DNA from: Pseudomonas sp. HMWF032
Lineage (GTDB): Bacteria; Pseudomonadota; Gammaproteobacteria; Pseudomonadales; Pseudomonadaceae
Direction: 5' to 3'
Assembly: GCF_003060885.1 (NCBI RefSeq)
Contig: NZ_QAIG01000006.1
Location: 53,263-117,262 of the forward strand
DNA length: 64,000 nucleotides
The position numbers and the translations under genes were made by a program. The notes under the pieces were generated by a model. That model saw only the letters and a list, made by a program, of their open reading frames with translations. It had not been told where the DNA came from and ran no database searches. Below, one piece after another: positions 19,939-29,509 of the stretch; within the stretch, counting starts at the first letter, position 1, and every line of letters begins with the position of its first letter.

Positions 19939-21213
19939 ATGGCTGACAAAAAAGCGCAGTTGATCATCGAGGGCGCAGCCCCCGTCGAGCTGCCCATTTT
20001 AACTGGCACCGTTGGTCCCGATGTAATTGACGTACGGGGCTTAACTGCCACGGGCCGTTTCACTTTTGATCCTGGCTTTATGTCCACTGCTTCGTGCGAA
20101 TCGAAGATCACCTATATTGATGGTGACCAGGGCATCCTGCTGCACCGTGGCTACCCCATTGAACAGCTGGCTGAGCAATCCGATTACCTGGAAACCTGCT
20201 ACCTGCTGCTAAACGGTGAACTGCCGAGTGCAGAAGAAAAAGCTAAGTTTGTCAGCACCATCAAGAACCACACCATGGTTCATGAGCAGCTGAAGTCCTT
20301 CTTTAACGGTTTCCGCCGTGACGCTCACCCGATGGCCATCATGTGCGGTGTAGTCGGCGCACTTTCGGCCTTCTACCACGATTCGCTGGACATCAATAAT
20401 CCGCATCACCGCGAAGTATCGGCCATGCGCCTGGTAGCCAAGATGCCAACCATCGCCGCCATGACCTATAAGTACTCCATGGGTCAGCCGATGATGTACC
20501 CGCGTAACGACCTGAACTACGCGGAAAACTTCCTGCACATGATGTTCAACACCCCGTGCGAGATCAAACCGATCAGCCCGGTACTGGCCAAAGCCATGGA
20601 TAAGATCTTTATCCTGCACGCGGACCATGAGCAGAACGCCTCCACTTCTACCGTACGTCTTGCTGGCTCCTCGGGCGCCAACCCGTTCGCCTGTATCGCT
20701 GCTGGTATCGCCGCCCTCTGGGGTCCGGCCCACGGCGGCGCTAACGAGGCCGTACTGAGCATGCTGGATGAGATTGGCGATGTTTCGAACATCGACAAAT
20801 TCATCGCCAAGGCCAAGGACAAGAACGATCCGTTCAAACTCATGGGCTTCGGTCATCGCGTTTACAAAAACCGCGACCCGCGCGCCACTGTGATGAAGCA
20901 GACCTGCGACGAAGTATTGAAGGAACTGGGCATCACCAACGACCCGCAGCTGCAGCTGGCGATGCGCCTCGAAGAGATCGCACTTACCGATCCTTACTTC
21001 AAGGAACGCAACCTGTACCCGAACGTAGACTTCTACTCGGGCATCATCCTCAAGGCCATCGGTATCCCGACCAGCATGTTCACCGTAATCTTCGCTCTGG
21101 CGCGGACCGTCGGCTGGATCTCGCACTGGAAGGAAATGCTCTCCAGCCCTTACAAGATTGGCCGTCCGCGCCAGCTGTACACCGGCTACAAGCAGCGTGA
21201 TATGAAAAAGTAA
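19939..21213 (+). CDS. gltA: Citrate synthase (type II)
   Basis: Condenses oxaloacetate with acetyl-CoA to citrate. 424 residues; the catalytic residues His265 (GPAHGGANE), His306 (GFGHRVYK) and Asp364 (NVDFYSG) are all present. Its N-terminal beta domain is typical of the NADH-sensitive hexameric Gram-negative enzyme. ATG 19939 follows AGGAGG at a good distance; the frame is open upstream to 19894 without a better start. It is followed at once by a terminator, so it is monocistronic. Confidence 0.98.
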   Translation: MADKKAQLIIEGAAPVELPILTGTVGPDVIDVRGLTATGRFTFDPGFMSTASCESKITYIDGDQGILLHRGYPIEQLAEQSDYLETCYLLLNGELPSAEEKAKFVSTIKNHTMVHEQLKSFFNGFRRDAHPMAIMCGVVGALSAFYHDSLDINNPHHREVSAMRLVAKMPTIAAMTYKYSMGQPMMYPRNDLNYAENFLHMMFNTPCEIKPISPVLAKAMDKIFILHADHEQNASTSTVRLAGSSGANPFACIAAGIAALWGPAHGGANEAVLSMLDEIGDVSNIDKFIAKAKDKNDPFKLMGFGHRVYKNRDPRATVMKQTCDEVLKELGITNDPQLQLAMRLEEIALTDPYFKERNLYPNVDFYSGIILKAIGIPTSMFTVIFALARTVGWISHWKEMLSSPYKIGRPRQLYTGYKQRDMKK

Positions 21214-21228
21214 TTTTCCACGCTGAAG

Positions 21229-21255
21229 AAAAAGGCTGCCTTGGGCAGCCTTTTT
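21229..21255 (+). terminator. Terminator of gltA
   Basis: An A-run leads into GGCTGCC (21234-21240), loop TTG, GGCAGCC (21244-21250) and TTTTT. It lies 20 bases after the gltA stop and could also serve the START-domain gene coming from the other side. Confidence 0.9.
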
Positions 21256-21271
21256 CATTTCCATGCCATGG

Positions 21272-21859
21272 TTATTCGGCTAACTGTCGGAGCTTGTATA
21301 ACGTGTTATACGGCGCATCCACCACAAAGCTATTAGCCAACCAGGCAGGGACACTACCGCCGGGATCTGAACTCACCTGATAGATTACCTCGACGCTCTC
21401 CCCTTGCGCGGTAAACTGCCAGAAACCGTCCACTTTACTGACACGAACAACCCCCTCTGAACGCGGTAAATACTCAGTATCGCCCTGCAAAATACGTAGT
21501 ACTCGACCACCCGCCTCAACCTCAGTCGTCACCCGCACAATCGAATCGCGCGGTTTTATAGGCCAAGGTGCACTGAACTGGCTGTAAACCCAACTCACGT
21601 TACCTTCTTGAGCCAGCAATCGCTGTTGGTTACATGCATGCATCCAAGCGCATGCTTGAACGACATCATTTTGAAGCGCAATCAACCGATCGAGTGTTGA
21701 GCGCATGCGTGTAACAGCTCGGAAAACATGAAAATCTGAACCGTTATCAGGTTTTAGATACACCTGAATACCGGCTTCGTCCTTAACTAATTTCCAGGGT
21801 TCAGCCTGCAAGCTCCCACTCAGAAACAAAAGGCCAAGGCTTAATACCAGCGCTCTCAA
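21272..21859 (-). CDS. START-domain protein, exported (195 aa)
   Basis: After a signal peptide (MRALVLSLGLLFLSGSLQA), the rest matches a START/Bet v1-like lipid-binding fold: an EPWKLVKDEAGIQVYLK opening, a PWPIKPRD(S) turn near the middle and a C-terminal amphipathic helix. START domains bind lipids or other hydrophobic ligands; the ligand here is unknown. I choose TTG 21859 because GGAGAG lies five bases upstream and it places the signal peptide at the N-terminus; the open frame extends to 21937 but would overlap the YkgJ gene. Probably cotranscribed with that gene. Confidence 0.75.
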   Translation of the reverse strand: MRALVLSLGLLFLSGSLQAEPWKLVKDEAGIQVYLKPDNGSDFHVFRAVTRMRSTLDRLIALQNDVVQACAWMHACNQQRLLAQEGNVSWVYSQFSAPWPIKPRDSIVRVTTEVEAGGRVLRILQGDTEYLPRSEGVVRVSKVDGFWQFTAQGESVEVIYQVSSDPGGSVPAWLANSFVVDAPYNTLYKLRQLAE

Positions 21860-21905
21860 ATGATCTCTCCGACTCTGCGACCAACACCTACTAGACAATT
21901 CATGC

Positions 21906-22160
21906 CTAGAAAGCCGTACTCTGTTCCCACCAGCCAATCAAAAGAATCGCTTCTTCACGCGAGTGACCACATACTTCTTCATCCGCGAGAAAGGAAGAAC
22001 ACACCTTGGGGCGCTCTGGCTGACCGAATATCAAGCACATGTTATGGCTGTCTAATTGAGCACAGCGGACACCAGCAGGTTTGCCGTCAGGCATCCCGGG
22101 TATCTGAGAACTGATAGAAGGTGCAATGCAGCAAGCACCACAACCAGCGCGACAATTCAT
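21906..22160 (-). CDS. YkgJ-family cysteine-cluster protein (84 aa)
   Basis: A small protein with eight cysteines: 3, 7, 10, 11, 33, 42, 54 and 64. The opening CRAGCGACC and the central CAQL...MCLIFGQPERPKVC match the YkgJ/UPF0153 cluster, which probably binds zinc or an iron-sulfur centre. ATG 22160 has GAGG upstream; a longer frame opens with TTG and adds nothing conserved. Function unknown. It is upstream of the START-domain gene on the same strand. Confidence 0.8.
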   Translation of the reverse strand: MNCRAGCGACCIAPSISSQIPGMPDGKPAGVRCAQLDSHNMCLIFGQPERPKVCSSFLADEEVCGHSREEAILLIGWWEQSTAF

Positions 22161-22289
22161 GACAACCAACCTCAACAGCGCAAAGCACTGGATTTTACGA
22201 GGCTACCTCATGACTTGATAGTAGGTTAGCAACCTAGGCCAACGGCGAATGCTGCTCAAAAACGCTGATAAAGGATCACAAACCTGGAT

Positions 22290-24515
22290 TTAGGATCTAT
22301 TGGCCGGGTTCTTCCCCAGCCATACCAATAACGCGGCACAGTCCATGGGCTTAGCAAACAAATAGCCCTGCGCCTGCGGGCAGCCATGCTTAAGCATCCA
22401 GTCAGCCTGTTCCGGGGTCTCGACGCCCTCAGCTATCACTTGCATGCCCACCCTCGAAGCAATCTGGATAACGGCTTCAGCGATCATTTGCTGGTCACTA
22501 ACAGAACCAATTTGCATAACAAAGCTGCGATCAATTTTTAATCGATCCGCAGGCAATAACTGCAAATAGCTCAGCGATGAAAATCCTGTCCCAAAATCAT
22601 CAATAGCCACCTCTACACCCATGGCCCGCAAGGCACTCAGCCTCTCGCAGACAACATCGAACGAGCCCATCGCCACAGACTCAGTAATTTCGACTTCTAA
22701 TTGCGCTGGCAATACGCCCGTCATTTTCAAATGGGCACTAAACCGCTCAATAAAGTCGTACTGCAGCAGCTGAGGGGCAGAGACGTTAACGGCGACACGG
22801 ATGTGCGCATACCCCGCATCCGCTAACTGCTTGGCGGCCCGCAAGGACAAACGCATCAGCAAATCGCCCAGTGGCAAGATATAACCTGTCGTTTCAGCCA
22901 AAGGGATAAAACTCAGAGGCGGCACCATGCTGCCATCTGTTTTGTACCAGCGCGCCAGCGCTTCTACCCCCGTCACACGCTGGGTCAACAGGTCAACCTG
23001 CGGCTGCAGCACCACACTGATATGCCCCGCGTCGACAGCATCACGTAACGCCAACAGTAAGCGGTAGGATTCGGCGTGCGCGCTTTGCAGACCAGGGTCA
23101 TAAATACTGTGCTGGTCATGCCCTAGGCGTTTAGCCTGTTTGAGGGTCAATAGCGCATCCTGCAGAGCCACTCTGGCCGAGCCACTGAAATCGCTTAAAT
23201 GCATGGTGACACTGCTTAGGCTATTAACCTGCCCCAACTCATAGGGCCGTTTGTGCTTGCCGAACAAGGCCACTATCTCAGCAGCAGATATGAGCTTTTG
23301 CGGCCCCAAAATGGCAAATACATCGTCACGCACGCGCGCAACAAACACTTCACTGCTAAATGCATCGCGCAATTTTTTGGCGACAACCCCCAAGATGTAA
23401 TCACCGTACCCGGTACCAAATGCTGTGTTGGCCCCCGAGAAATTATCGATATCAATCAGCACCAGCACCTGCTTGGCTATACCCGAAGAATGCAGTGTCG
23501 TATCCAAGGTACGGATCAACGCATTTCGGTTGGGAATATTGAGCAAATCGTCCTGATAGGCCATGTTTTCCAGGCGGCTGAATAACGCTACATTGGAAAA
23601 ACAGCGACTAATACTGGCACTGAAAACAGTCAGTAATTCCAGCTCAGTATCGTCAAGATCATGCTCACCGCGCAGATAACACACATAGTCAGTACCGGCT
23701 TGTAAACGAGGTAGGAAGATCACCGCCCCGCCATGCACACGCTGAGTTTGTTGTGTGCAGAAGCACTGCTGCAGTGTGGTCAACACCTCAGGCTCCGTTA
23801 AGCCAGAAAGTTTTACGTTCAAAGAGCGTGCATAACAGCCGCTGGCCCCCACAATCAGCGCATCGATAGGAAGCCTAATGGCTGATCCATCAAGTCGCAT
23901 GCACACCAACGCATCGATTGTTTGATTTAACAGTTGGCTGATTTCAACGATGACCCGTCCAGCCAACTCAACCTGACTTTTACAAGAGAACAACGTATTG
24001 CTTGACTCAACAATCATCTGCAGACCGCGACGTGCTTTGGCCACTGTGCGTAATTGCGCATAAGCACGCACGGCTGCGGTCAAAATGTTCAGTAGTCGCT
24101 CTGCATCAAGCTCATTTTTGTTCCAGCAATCATTTATGTCGTAATCACGCATCAGCGCTGGCGCTGGCGCTGGCGCTCTGCCGGGCTCACCGGCCAGAAG
24201 GACGACTCGTGTATGGCTGTTATCGATTTCTTCGCGCAGGTATTTGATCAACCGAAGGCCGACTGCTTCGCTTTCCATCACCACATCAAACATCACCAGC
24301 GCAATGTCTTTATGGTGGGCCAAAATCTGTTCGGCCTCATGGCAACTGGCGGCCTGAATCAGCTCGACGCGGCTGCCGAGCAATTCAATGTCACGGAAGA
24401 CAAAGGCCATTGCACGCTGGAAGTCATCATCACGATCGACCGCCAATACGCGCCAAACTGTTTCGTCTGGGGTGACAAATGAGGCTTCTTCACTGAACGC
24501 AAATTGTCCGTCCAT
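22290..24515 (-). CDS. Response regulator: REC-DUF3369-degenerate GGDEF-EAL (c-di-GMP phosphodiesterase)
   Basis: Predicted 741-residue cytoplasmic c-di-GMP signalling protein. REC domain at about 22-135, with phospho-acceptor Asp77 (VMFDVV) and the conserved Lys in CWNK. A DUF3369 region follows (about 140-300). The GGDEF domain is degenerate: the signature position reads RDDVF, so it is unlikely to make c-di-GMP. The EAL domain (about 505-740) keeps EAL (518-520), the NVS motif, EITES, DDFGTG, LKIDRSF and AEGVE, so phosphodiesterase activity is likely. ATG 24515 is preferred; an in-frame TTG at 24605 lies upstream of a TATAAT box and inside a hairpin. No partner kinase is adjacent. Confidence 0.9.
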   Translation of the reverse strand: MDGQFAFSEEASFVTPDETVWRVLAVDRDDDFQRAMAFVFRDIELLGSRVELIQAASCHEAEQILAHHKDIALVMFDVVMESEAVGLRLIKYLREEIDNSHTRVVLLAGEPGRAPAPAPALMRDYDINDCWNKNELDAERLLNILTAAVRAYAQLRTVAKARRGLQMIVESSNTLFSCKSQVELAGRVIVEISQLLNQTIDALVCMRLDGSAIRLPIDALIVGASGCYARSLNVKLSGLTEPEVLTTLQQCFCTQQTQRVHGGAVIFLPRLQAGTDYVCYLRGEHDLDDTELELLTVFSASISRCFSNVALFSRLENMAYQDDLLNIPNRNALIRTLDTTLHSSGIAKQVLVLIDIDNFSGANTAFGTGYGDYILGVVAKKLRDAFSSEVFVARVRDDVFAILGPQKLISAAEIVALFGKHKRPYELGQVNSLSSVTMHLSDFSGSARVALQDALLTLKQAKRLGHDQHSIYDPGLQSAHAESYRLLLALRDAVDAGHISVVLQPQVDLLTQRVTGVEALARWYKTDGSMVPPLSFIPLAETTGYILPLGDLLMRLSLRAAKQLADAGYAHIRVAVNVSAPQLLQYDFIERFSAHLKMTGVLPAQLEVEITESVAMGSFDVVCERLSALRAMGVEVAIDDFGTGFSSLSYLQLLPADRLKIDRSFVMQIGSVSDQQMIAEAVIQIASRVGMQVIAEGVETPEQADWMLKHGCPQAQGYLFAKPMDCAALLVWLGKNPANRS
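24155..24177. repeat. Hexanucleotide tandem repeat in REC domain
   Basis: GCGCTG is repeated 3.8 times. On the coding (minus) strand it encodes alternating Ala-Pro (residues about 114-120) in a loop of the REC domain. Six-base slippage would change loop length without shifting the frame. Confidence 0.8.
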
Positions 24516-24573
24516 GGCATTGACCGAATGTCTGAGAAAGCAAAAAAACCGACTCTTGACGGGCCTCGTGCTG

Positions 24574-24579
24574 ATTATA
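24574..24579 (-). promoter_or_regulatory. Possible -10 box of the REC-EAL gene
   Basis: Minus-strand TATAAT, a perfect -10 hexamer 58 bases before the chosen ATG. No good -35 stands at 16-18 bases, so it may need an activator or have an extended context. Confidence 0.4.
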
Positions 24580-24600
24580 GTCCGCGATCGCTGAATACCA

Positions 24601-24637
24601 GACAATGCGCCATCGAACAGACAGATGGCGCATTGTC
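24601..24637 (-). terminator. Hairpin after the oxidoreductase gene
   Basis: Bases 24601-24614 and 24624-24637 are perfect 14-base complements around a nine-base loop, four bases past the oxidoreductase stop. No U-tract follows, so termination would be weak or factor-assisted. Confidence 0.55.
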
Positions 24638-24641
24638 TCAG

Positions 24642-25514
24642 TCATTTACGGCCGCTTAGCCGCGCCAATAGGCTTGATGTATCCCACCGACCGCCGCCCA
24701 TGTTCTGCACATCGGCATAGAACTGGTCGACCAACGCCGTTACAGGCAGTTGTGCGCCATTGCTGCGCGCCTCCGCCAACAGAATCCCCAGATCCTTGCG
24801 CATCCAATCGACGGCAAAACCATGTTCAAATTCACCGGCAAGCATGGTTTTATGACGATTATCCAATTGCCAGGATTGTGCCGCCCCCTTGCTGATCACT
24901 TCCATGGCACCCTGCGCATCCAAGCCTGCGCACTGAGCAAAATGCAGCGCTTCGGATAAGCCCTGCACCAGGCCGGCGATACAGATCTGGTTGACCATTT
25001 TGGTCAGCTGGCCGCTACCGGCTTCACCCATCAAACGGGTCATGCGCGCATAGGCCTGAATGATTGGCTCAACCTTGGCGTAGGCCACAGCCTTGCCGCC
25101 AACCATGATGGTCAGCACGCCATTCTGCGCGCCGGCCTGACCACCAGATACCGGTGCATCGAGAAAACCCAGCTGGCGGACAGCGGCCTGCTCGGCCAGT
25201 TCGCGAGCGACTTGGGCCGAGGCGGTGGTGTGATCGACCAGTACCGCACCGGCTTGCATGCCGGCAAAAGCGCCCTGTTCGCCAAGTACCACACTGCGCA
25301 GATCATCATCATTACCCACGCAGACCATCACACACTCAGCCCCCGCGGCCGCTTCACGCGGGGTGGGCGCGTGGCTGCCGGCGTATTCGGCGGCCCACTG
25401 CGCAGCCTTGGCGGCGGTGCGGTTGTACACACACACCTGATGCCCGGCACGCGCCAGATGCCCAGCCATCGGGTAACCCATCACGCCCAGCCCGATAAAC
25501 GCAAGCTTTGCCAT
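24642..25514 (-). CDS. NAD(P)-dependent beta-hydroxyacid dehydrogenase (3-hydroxyisobutyrate/tartronate-semialdehyde type)
   Basis: A 290-residue member of the 3-hydroxyisobutyrate dehydrogenase family. The Rossmann motif GLGVMG (8-13), substrate motif DAPVSGG (119-125) and catalytic Lys172 (LTKMVNQ) are all intact. NR at 31-32 after the second strand, with no acidic residue there, suggests NADPH is possible. ATG 25514 with GAGG five bases upstream is used; the open frame continues to 25604 without conserved sequence. The substrate cannot be assigned: no valine-degradation or glyoxylate genes flank it. Confidence 0.85.
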   Translation of the reverse strand: MAKLAFIGLGVMGYPMAGHLARAGHQVCVYNRTAAKAAQWAAEYAGSHAPTPREAAAGAECVMVCVGNDDDLRSVVLGEQGAFAGMQAGAVLVDHTTASAQVARELAEQAAVRQLGFLDAPVSGGQAGAQNGVLTIMVGGKAVAYAKVEPIIQAYARMTRLMGEAGSGQLTKMVNQICIAGLVQGLSEALHFAQCAGLDAQGAMEVISKGAAQSWQLDNRHKTMLAGEFEHGFAVDWMRKDLGILLAEARSNGAQLPVTALVDQFYADVQNMGGGRWDTSSLLARLSGRK

Positions 25515-25729
25515 ATCCACCTCTACCTTCATACGCAATCGACAGCGCACGTTTCTGCTTAACCCCATATCCCCACTTCGCGGCAGATACGAACCCGGCA
25601 GCAAGCATGCCCGTCACATGGGACCAGCGCCAGTACAGCCATCGGGCAAAACTGTATGAGTCACCCCACCAAGAGGCTTTACCCAAGGTTAAAACTGCTT
25701 CCATACTCGCGGCACGCTAAGGAGGGCTT

Positions 25730-26281
25730 ATGCAGCATTGGCTGGTAATCGACCTGGAAGCGACCACCGAAGAAGGCGGTTGGCCGGTCACAGAAATGGA
25801 AATCATCGAAATCGGCGCCTGCCTGGTCACCCGTGATGGCCATGAGGTCGAGCACTTTCAGCGTTTTGTCCGCCCGACTCGACGCCCGCATTTGACACAC
25901 TTTTGCCGTCAGCTCACGCAGATCAGCCAGGCCGATGTCGATGCCGCCGCGCCACTGAGTACGGTCTGTGCACAATTCGAACGCTGGCTGCTGGCTCATC
26001 AAGCGCAACTAGCGGGCTGGGTCAGCTGGGGCGATTACGACCGCCGTCAGTTTGAACAGGAATGGCGCGCCCATGGGCTGGAGAGTTACCTGAGCCAGAT
26101 TTCACACATCAACCTGAAAAAGCGCTTCGCCGAAGCCCGCCAGCTGCCCAGCCCGATTGGCTTGAAAATGGCATTGAATCTGGCTGGTCTGCAGTTTCAG
26201 GGCCAGCAACACCGCGCCCTGACCGATGCACGCAATACCGCCCGGCTATTACCACTGGTTTTGCCTGTGCAAAGCAGATGA
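25730..26281 (+). CDS. DEDDh 3'-5' exonuclease, ERI-1/KapD-like
   Basis: A 183-residue DnaQ-fold nuclease. Metal-binding residues are Asp8 and Glu10 (IDLEAT), Asp102 or Asp104 (GDYDRR), His161 and Asp166 (HRALTDARN), the DEDDh set. The similarity is to stand-alone exonucleases of the ERI-1/KapD group rather than to polymerase epsilon; it probably acts on RNA or short single strands. AAGGAGGG stands just before ATG 25730. No operon partner is obvious; ppnP follows 96 bases later. Confidence 0.88.
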   Translation: MQHWLVIDLEATTEEGGWPVTEMEIIEIGACLVTRDGHEVEHFQRFVRPTRRPHLTHFCRQLTQISQADVDAAAPLSTVCAQFERWLLAHQAQLAGWVSWGDYDRRQFEQEWRAHGLESYLSQISHINLKKRFAEARQLPSPIGLKMALNLAGLQFQGQQHRALTDARNTARLLPLVLPVQSR

Positions 26282-26377
26282 CGAAGAAAAACCGCTTGGG
26301 CATACTGGCGGGCCTTTTTCTATGGCCTGTCGCTACTGGCGGCCAGCCTTTTAAATCCCCTTATCGAGGAACTGCAG

Positions 26378-26659
26378 ATGTTCAAGGTCAATGAATACTT
26401 CGATGGCACCGTCAAATCCATCGCCTTCGGCATGGCTGAAGGCCCGGCCACCATTGGCGTGATGGCTGCAGGCGAGTACGAGTTCGGTACCAACCAGCTG
26501 GAAGTGATGCACGTGATCGCCGGCGCCCTGACCGTCAAACTGCCGGGAAGCGAAAACTGGGAAACCTTCGCGGGCGGCAGCCAGTTCACCGTACCGGCCA
26601 ACAGCAAGTTCCAGCTCAAAGTCGCCGTAGACACCGCCTACCTGTGCGAATACCGCTAA
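26378..26659 (+). CDS. ppnP: Pyrimidine/purine nucleoside phosphorylase
   Basis: A 93-residue cupin of the DUF1255/YaiE family, known to phosphorolyse several nucleosides to base and ribose-1-phosphate. The whole protein is the cupin barrel; conserved segments are YFDGTVKSI (7-15) and the C-terminal TAYLCEY. Normal length, with GAGGAA before the start. A strong terminator follows. Confidence 0.93.
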   Translation: MFKVNEYFDGTVKSIAFGMAEGPATIGVMAAGEYEFGTNQLEVMHVIAGALTVKLPGSENWETFAGGSQFTVPANSKFQLKVAVDTAYLCEYR

Positions 26660-26677
26660 GCCCCAGCCAAGTGCCTG

Positions 26678-26705
26678 AAAGCCGGCCTCAGTGGCCGGCT
26701 TTTTA
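26678..26705 (+). terminator. Terminator of ppnP
   Basis: AAA, then GCCGGCC (26681-26687), loop TCAGT, GGCCGGC (26693-26699), then TTTTTA. Confidence 0.92.
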
Positions 26706-26733
26706 TTAACGGATAAAAACCCAAGGAACAGTC

Positions 26734-27606
26734 ATGCCGCGTTCAACGCAATTCTCTATGGTGATCCTGCCAATCCTGTTGCTGTTGATCGCCATGACCT
26801 CGATCCAGAGCGGTGCCTCCTTGGCCAAAGGGCTGTTTCCGGAAATTGGCGCCAGCGGCACCACCGCCCTGCGCCTGAGCCTTGGCGCGCTGATCCTGTG
26901 CCTCCTGATGCGTCCGTGGCAGGCCAAGCTGACCCTCAAGTCCTGCCGCTCGCTGTTGGCTTATGGACTGTCACTGGGCGGCATGAACCTGCTGTTCTAC
27001 CTCTCGCTGAAAACCATCCCTCTGGGCATCGCCGTTGCCCTGGAGTTCACCGGCCCACTGGGCCTGGCACTGTTGTCGTCACGCCGGCTGGTGGATTTCG
27101 TCTGGATTGCCCTCGCGGTTTTCGGCCTCTGGCTGCTGTTGCCGACCGGGCAACGCGATGTACCGTTGGACCCGGTCGGCATGGCCCTGGCCCTGGCCGC
27201 CGGTCTGTGTTGGGCGCTGTATATCGTTTTCGGGCAAAAAGCCGGCGCAGAGCACGGCAAGCATACCGTCGCCCTGGGCACCATCGTCGCAGCCCTGTTG
27301 GTGTTCCCGGTCGGTTTGTGGCAAGCCGGTAGCAGCCTGTTCTCAATGGATCTACTGCCCATCGCTTTGGCCGTGGCCGTGCTGTCCTCGGCCCTGCCCT
27401 ACAGCTTGGAAATGGTCGCCCTGACGCGCCTCCCCGCACGCACTTTCAGCATTCTGATGAGCATGGAACCGGCGATTGCCGCCCTCTCCGGCCTGCTGTT
27501 CCTCAGCGAGCGCCTGACCCTCAGTCAATGGCTGGCCATCAGTGCAATCATCCTCGCCTCGGCCGGTGCGGCAGCGACGATCAAACCGAAAGCTAAACCG
27601 CTTTAA
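26734..27606 (+). CDS. rhtA: EamA-type exporter, RhtA-like (threonine/homoserine)
   Basis: An inner-membrane transporter (290 aa) with ten predicted helices in two EamA repeats. The N-terminal SIQSGASLAKGLFP, YLSLKTIPLGIAVALEFTGP in the first half and MSMEPAIAALSGL in the second are characteristic of the RhtA branch, which exports threonine and homoserine. Symbol by similarity only; the true substrate may differ. Monocistronic, followed by a weak terminator. Confidence 0.82.
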   Translation: MPRSTQFSMVILPILLLLIAMTSIQSGASLAKGLFPEIGASGTTALRLSLGALILCLLMRPWQAKLTLKSCRSLLAYGLSLGGMNLLFYLSLKTIPLGIAVALEFTGPLGLALLSSRRLVDFVWIALAVFGLWLLLPTGQRDVPLDPVGMALALAAGLCWALYIVFGQKAGAEHGKHTVALGTIVAALLVFPVGLWQAGSSLFSMDLLPIALAVAVLSSALPYSLEMVALTRLPARTFSILMSMEPAIAALSGLLFLSERLTLSQWLAISAIILASAGAAATIKPKAKPL

Positions 27607-27609
27607 GCG

Positions 27610-27633
27610 CCAGAGCGTGCTTGCTCTGGTTTA
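27610..27633 (+). terminator. Weak terminator of rhtA
   Basis: CCAGAGC (27610-27616) pairs with GCTCTGG (27623-27629) around a six-base loop; the tail is only TTTA. It lies a few bases after the rhtA stop. Confidence 0.55.
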
Positions 27634-27703
27634 GTCACGACGGATCTAGACCGCTACACCCTGATTGCGGTTAATGCCCCTCCCGGATTACCCGACCTGG
27701 CGG

Positions 27704-29482
27704 TTAACCAACGACTTCCGCCTCGTTACTGAACTGCAACTCAGCCAGACGCGCATACAGTGGGCTGCTGCTGACCAGCTCGCTGTGGCTGCCAATAGCG
27801 GCCAGTTTGCCGTGCTCGATTACTGCGATGCGGTCAGCGCTTTTTACCGTGGCCAGGCGATGGGCGATCACCAGGGTGGTGCGCCCTTCCATCAGCGGTG
27901 GCAAGGCTTGCTGAATCAGATGCTCGCTCTCGGCGTCCAGTGCACTGGTCGCCTCATCCAGCAGCAGAATCGGCGCATCAACCAGCAATGCCCGAGCAAT
28001 CGCCAGGCGCTGACGCTGACCACCGGACAAGCCCAGCCCGGCATCACCCAGGTGGGTCTGGTAGCCATCCGGCAACTTCATGATGAATTCGTGGGCATGG
28101 GCGGCCTTGGCTGCCGCTTCGACCTCAGCCAGGCTGGCATCGGTTCGCCCATAGCGAATGTTGTCCTCTACCGAACCGAAGAACAACGCCGGGTTCTGCG
28201 ACACCAGGGCAAAGCTACTGCGCAGCTCACGAGGATCGAGTTGCTGAATCGGCACGCCATCAATCAGGATGCGGCCCTGTTGCGGGTCGAAAAAGCGCAG
28301 CAGCAGATCGAACAGCGTCGATTTACCCGCACCGGACGGCCCGACCAGCGCCAGGGTTTGCCCCGCTGCAACCTGTAGATTAATGCCGTCCACCGCAAAG
28401 CTGCCGGGTCGCAACGGGTAGGCGAAACGCAGCCCTTGCAGTTCGATGCGGCCCTCCACCGGCTGCGGCAGATGCAACGCATCGGACGCCGGCGGGGTGA
28501 TTTCATTGCGCGCCTGCAACAGCTCTGCGATGCGCTCGGCGGCACCAGCAGCCCGTTGCAGCTCACCAATAACCTCGCTCAGCGTACCAAAGGCCGAGCC
28601 GACAATCAGGCTGTAGAACACAAAGGCCGCCAGTTCACCGCCGGAGATCCGCCCGGCGATCACGTCCATACCACCGACCCAGAGCATCACGCCCACCGCA
28701 CCGAGTACCAACACGATCACCACGGTAATCAGCCAGGCACGCTGGGCGATGCGCTGCCGCGCCGTGTCGAAGGCCGCCTCGGCGGACAGGCCGAAACGGC
28801 GCTTGTCTTCATTCTGGTGGTTGTAGGCCTGTACGGTCTTGATCTGCCCTAGCACCTCACCGACGTAGCTGCCGACATCCGCCACCCGATCCTGGCTCTG
28901 CCGCGACAAGGCCCGCACGCGGCGGCCGAAAATCAGTATCGGCGCGACTACCAGCGGCAGCGCCATCAGCACGATGCCGCTGAGCTTGGCGTTGGTCACC
29001 ACCAGCAGCACGCTGCCGCCGACCAGCATGATCAGGTTGCGCAGCGCCATCGACAGTGATGAGCCGATCACCGATTGCAGCAGCGTGGTATCAGCGGTCA
29101 GCCGTGACTGAATCTCCGAACTGCGGTTGCTCTCATAAAAACCCGGGTGCAGTTCAATCAGGTGATTGAACACCCGCTTGCGGATATCGGCGACAAAGCG
29201 CTCGCCAATCCACGACACCAGATAAAAACGGGTAAAGGTGCCGATGGCCAGCGCCAGCACCAGCACGAAGAACAGCCCGATCGATTGCTGCAGCGCCTCT
29301 GGCGACTGAGTGGCGAGGCCCTGATCGACCAACAGCTTGATGCCCTGCCCCATGGACAGCGTGATGGCCGCAGTAAACATCAGCGCCAGCAAGGCCCCGA
29401 ACACACGACCGCGATACGGCGCGATAAAGCGCCAGGCCATACGCAGGGCATTGCGCTGACGGGAAGACAGGATCGAAAGCAT
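27704..29482 (-). CDS. ABC exporter, fused membrane and ATPase domains
   Basis: A 592-residue half-transporter of the MsbA/ABCB type that would work as a homodimer in the inner membrane. The membrane domain has six helices (about 25-310). The ATPase has Walker A GPSGAGKST (381-389), signature LSGGQ (485-489), Walker B ILLLDE (505-510) and the switch histidine in IAHRLAT. Substrate unknown: it may move a lipid or drug, and no lipid A genes flank it. It is divergent in content from, but on the same strand as, the DoxX-DCC-DUF1287 group upstream. Confidence 0.9.
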   Translation of the reverse strand: MLSILSSRQRNALRMAWRFIAPYRGRVFGALLALMFTAAITLSMGQGIKLLVDQGLATQSPEALQQSIGLFFVLVLALAIGTFTRFYLVSWIGERFVADIRKRVFNHLIELHPGFYESNRSSEIQSRLTADTTLLQSVIGSSLSMALRNLIMLVGGSVLLVVTNAKLSGIVLMALPLVVAPILIFGRRVRALSRQSQDRVADVGSYVGEVLGQIKTVQAYNHQNEDKRRFGLSAEAAFDTARQRIAQRAWLITVVIVLVLGAVGVMLWVGGMDVIAGRISGGELAAFVFYSLIVGSAFGTLSEVIGELQRAAGAAERIAELLQARNEITPPASDALHLPQPVEGRIELQGLRFAYPLRPGSFAVDGINLQVAAGQTLALVGPSGAGKSTLFDLLLRFFDPQQGRILIDGVPIQQLDPRELRSSFALVSQNPALFFGSVEDNIRYGRTDASLAEVEAAAKAAHAHEFIMKLPDGYQTHLGDAGLGLSGGQRQRLAIARALLVDAPILLLDEATSALDAESEHLIQQALPPLMEGRTTLVIAHRLATVKSADRIAVIEHGKLAAIGSHSELVSSSPLYARLAELQFSNEAEVVG

Positions 29483-29509
29483 GGAGGCTCGCTGGGGCGC
29501 TGACGCCCG

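Noticed and set aside
24516..24605. N-terminal extension of the REC-EAL protein from a TTG at 24605
   Set aside because: The TTG is inside a 14-bp hairpin, a TATAAT box follows it, and the extra 30 residues are not conserved in type.
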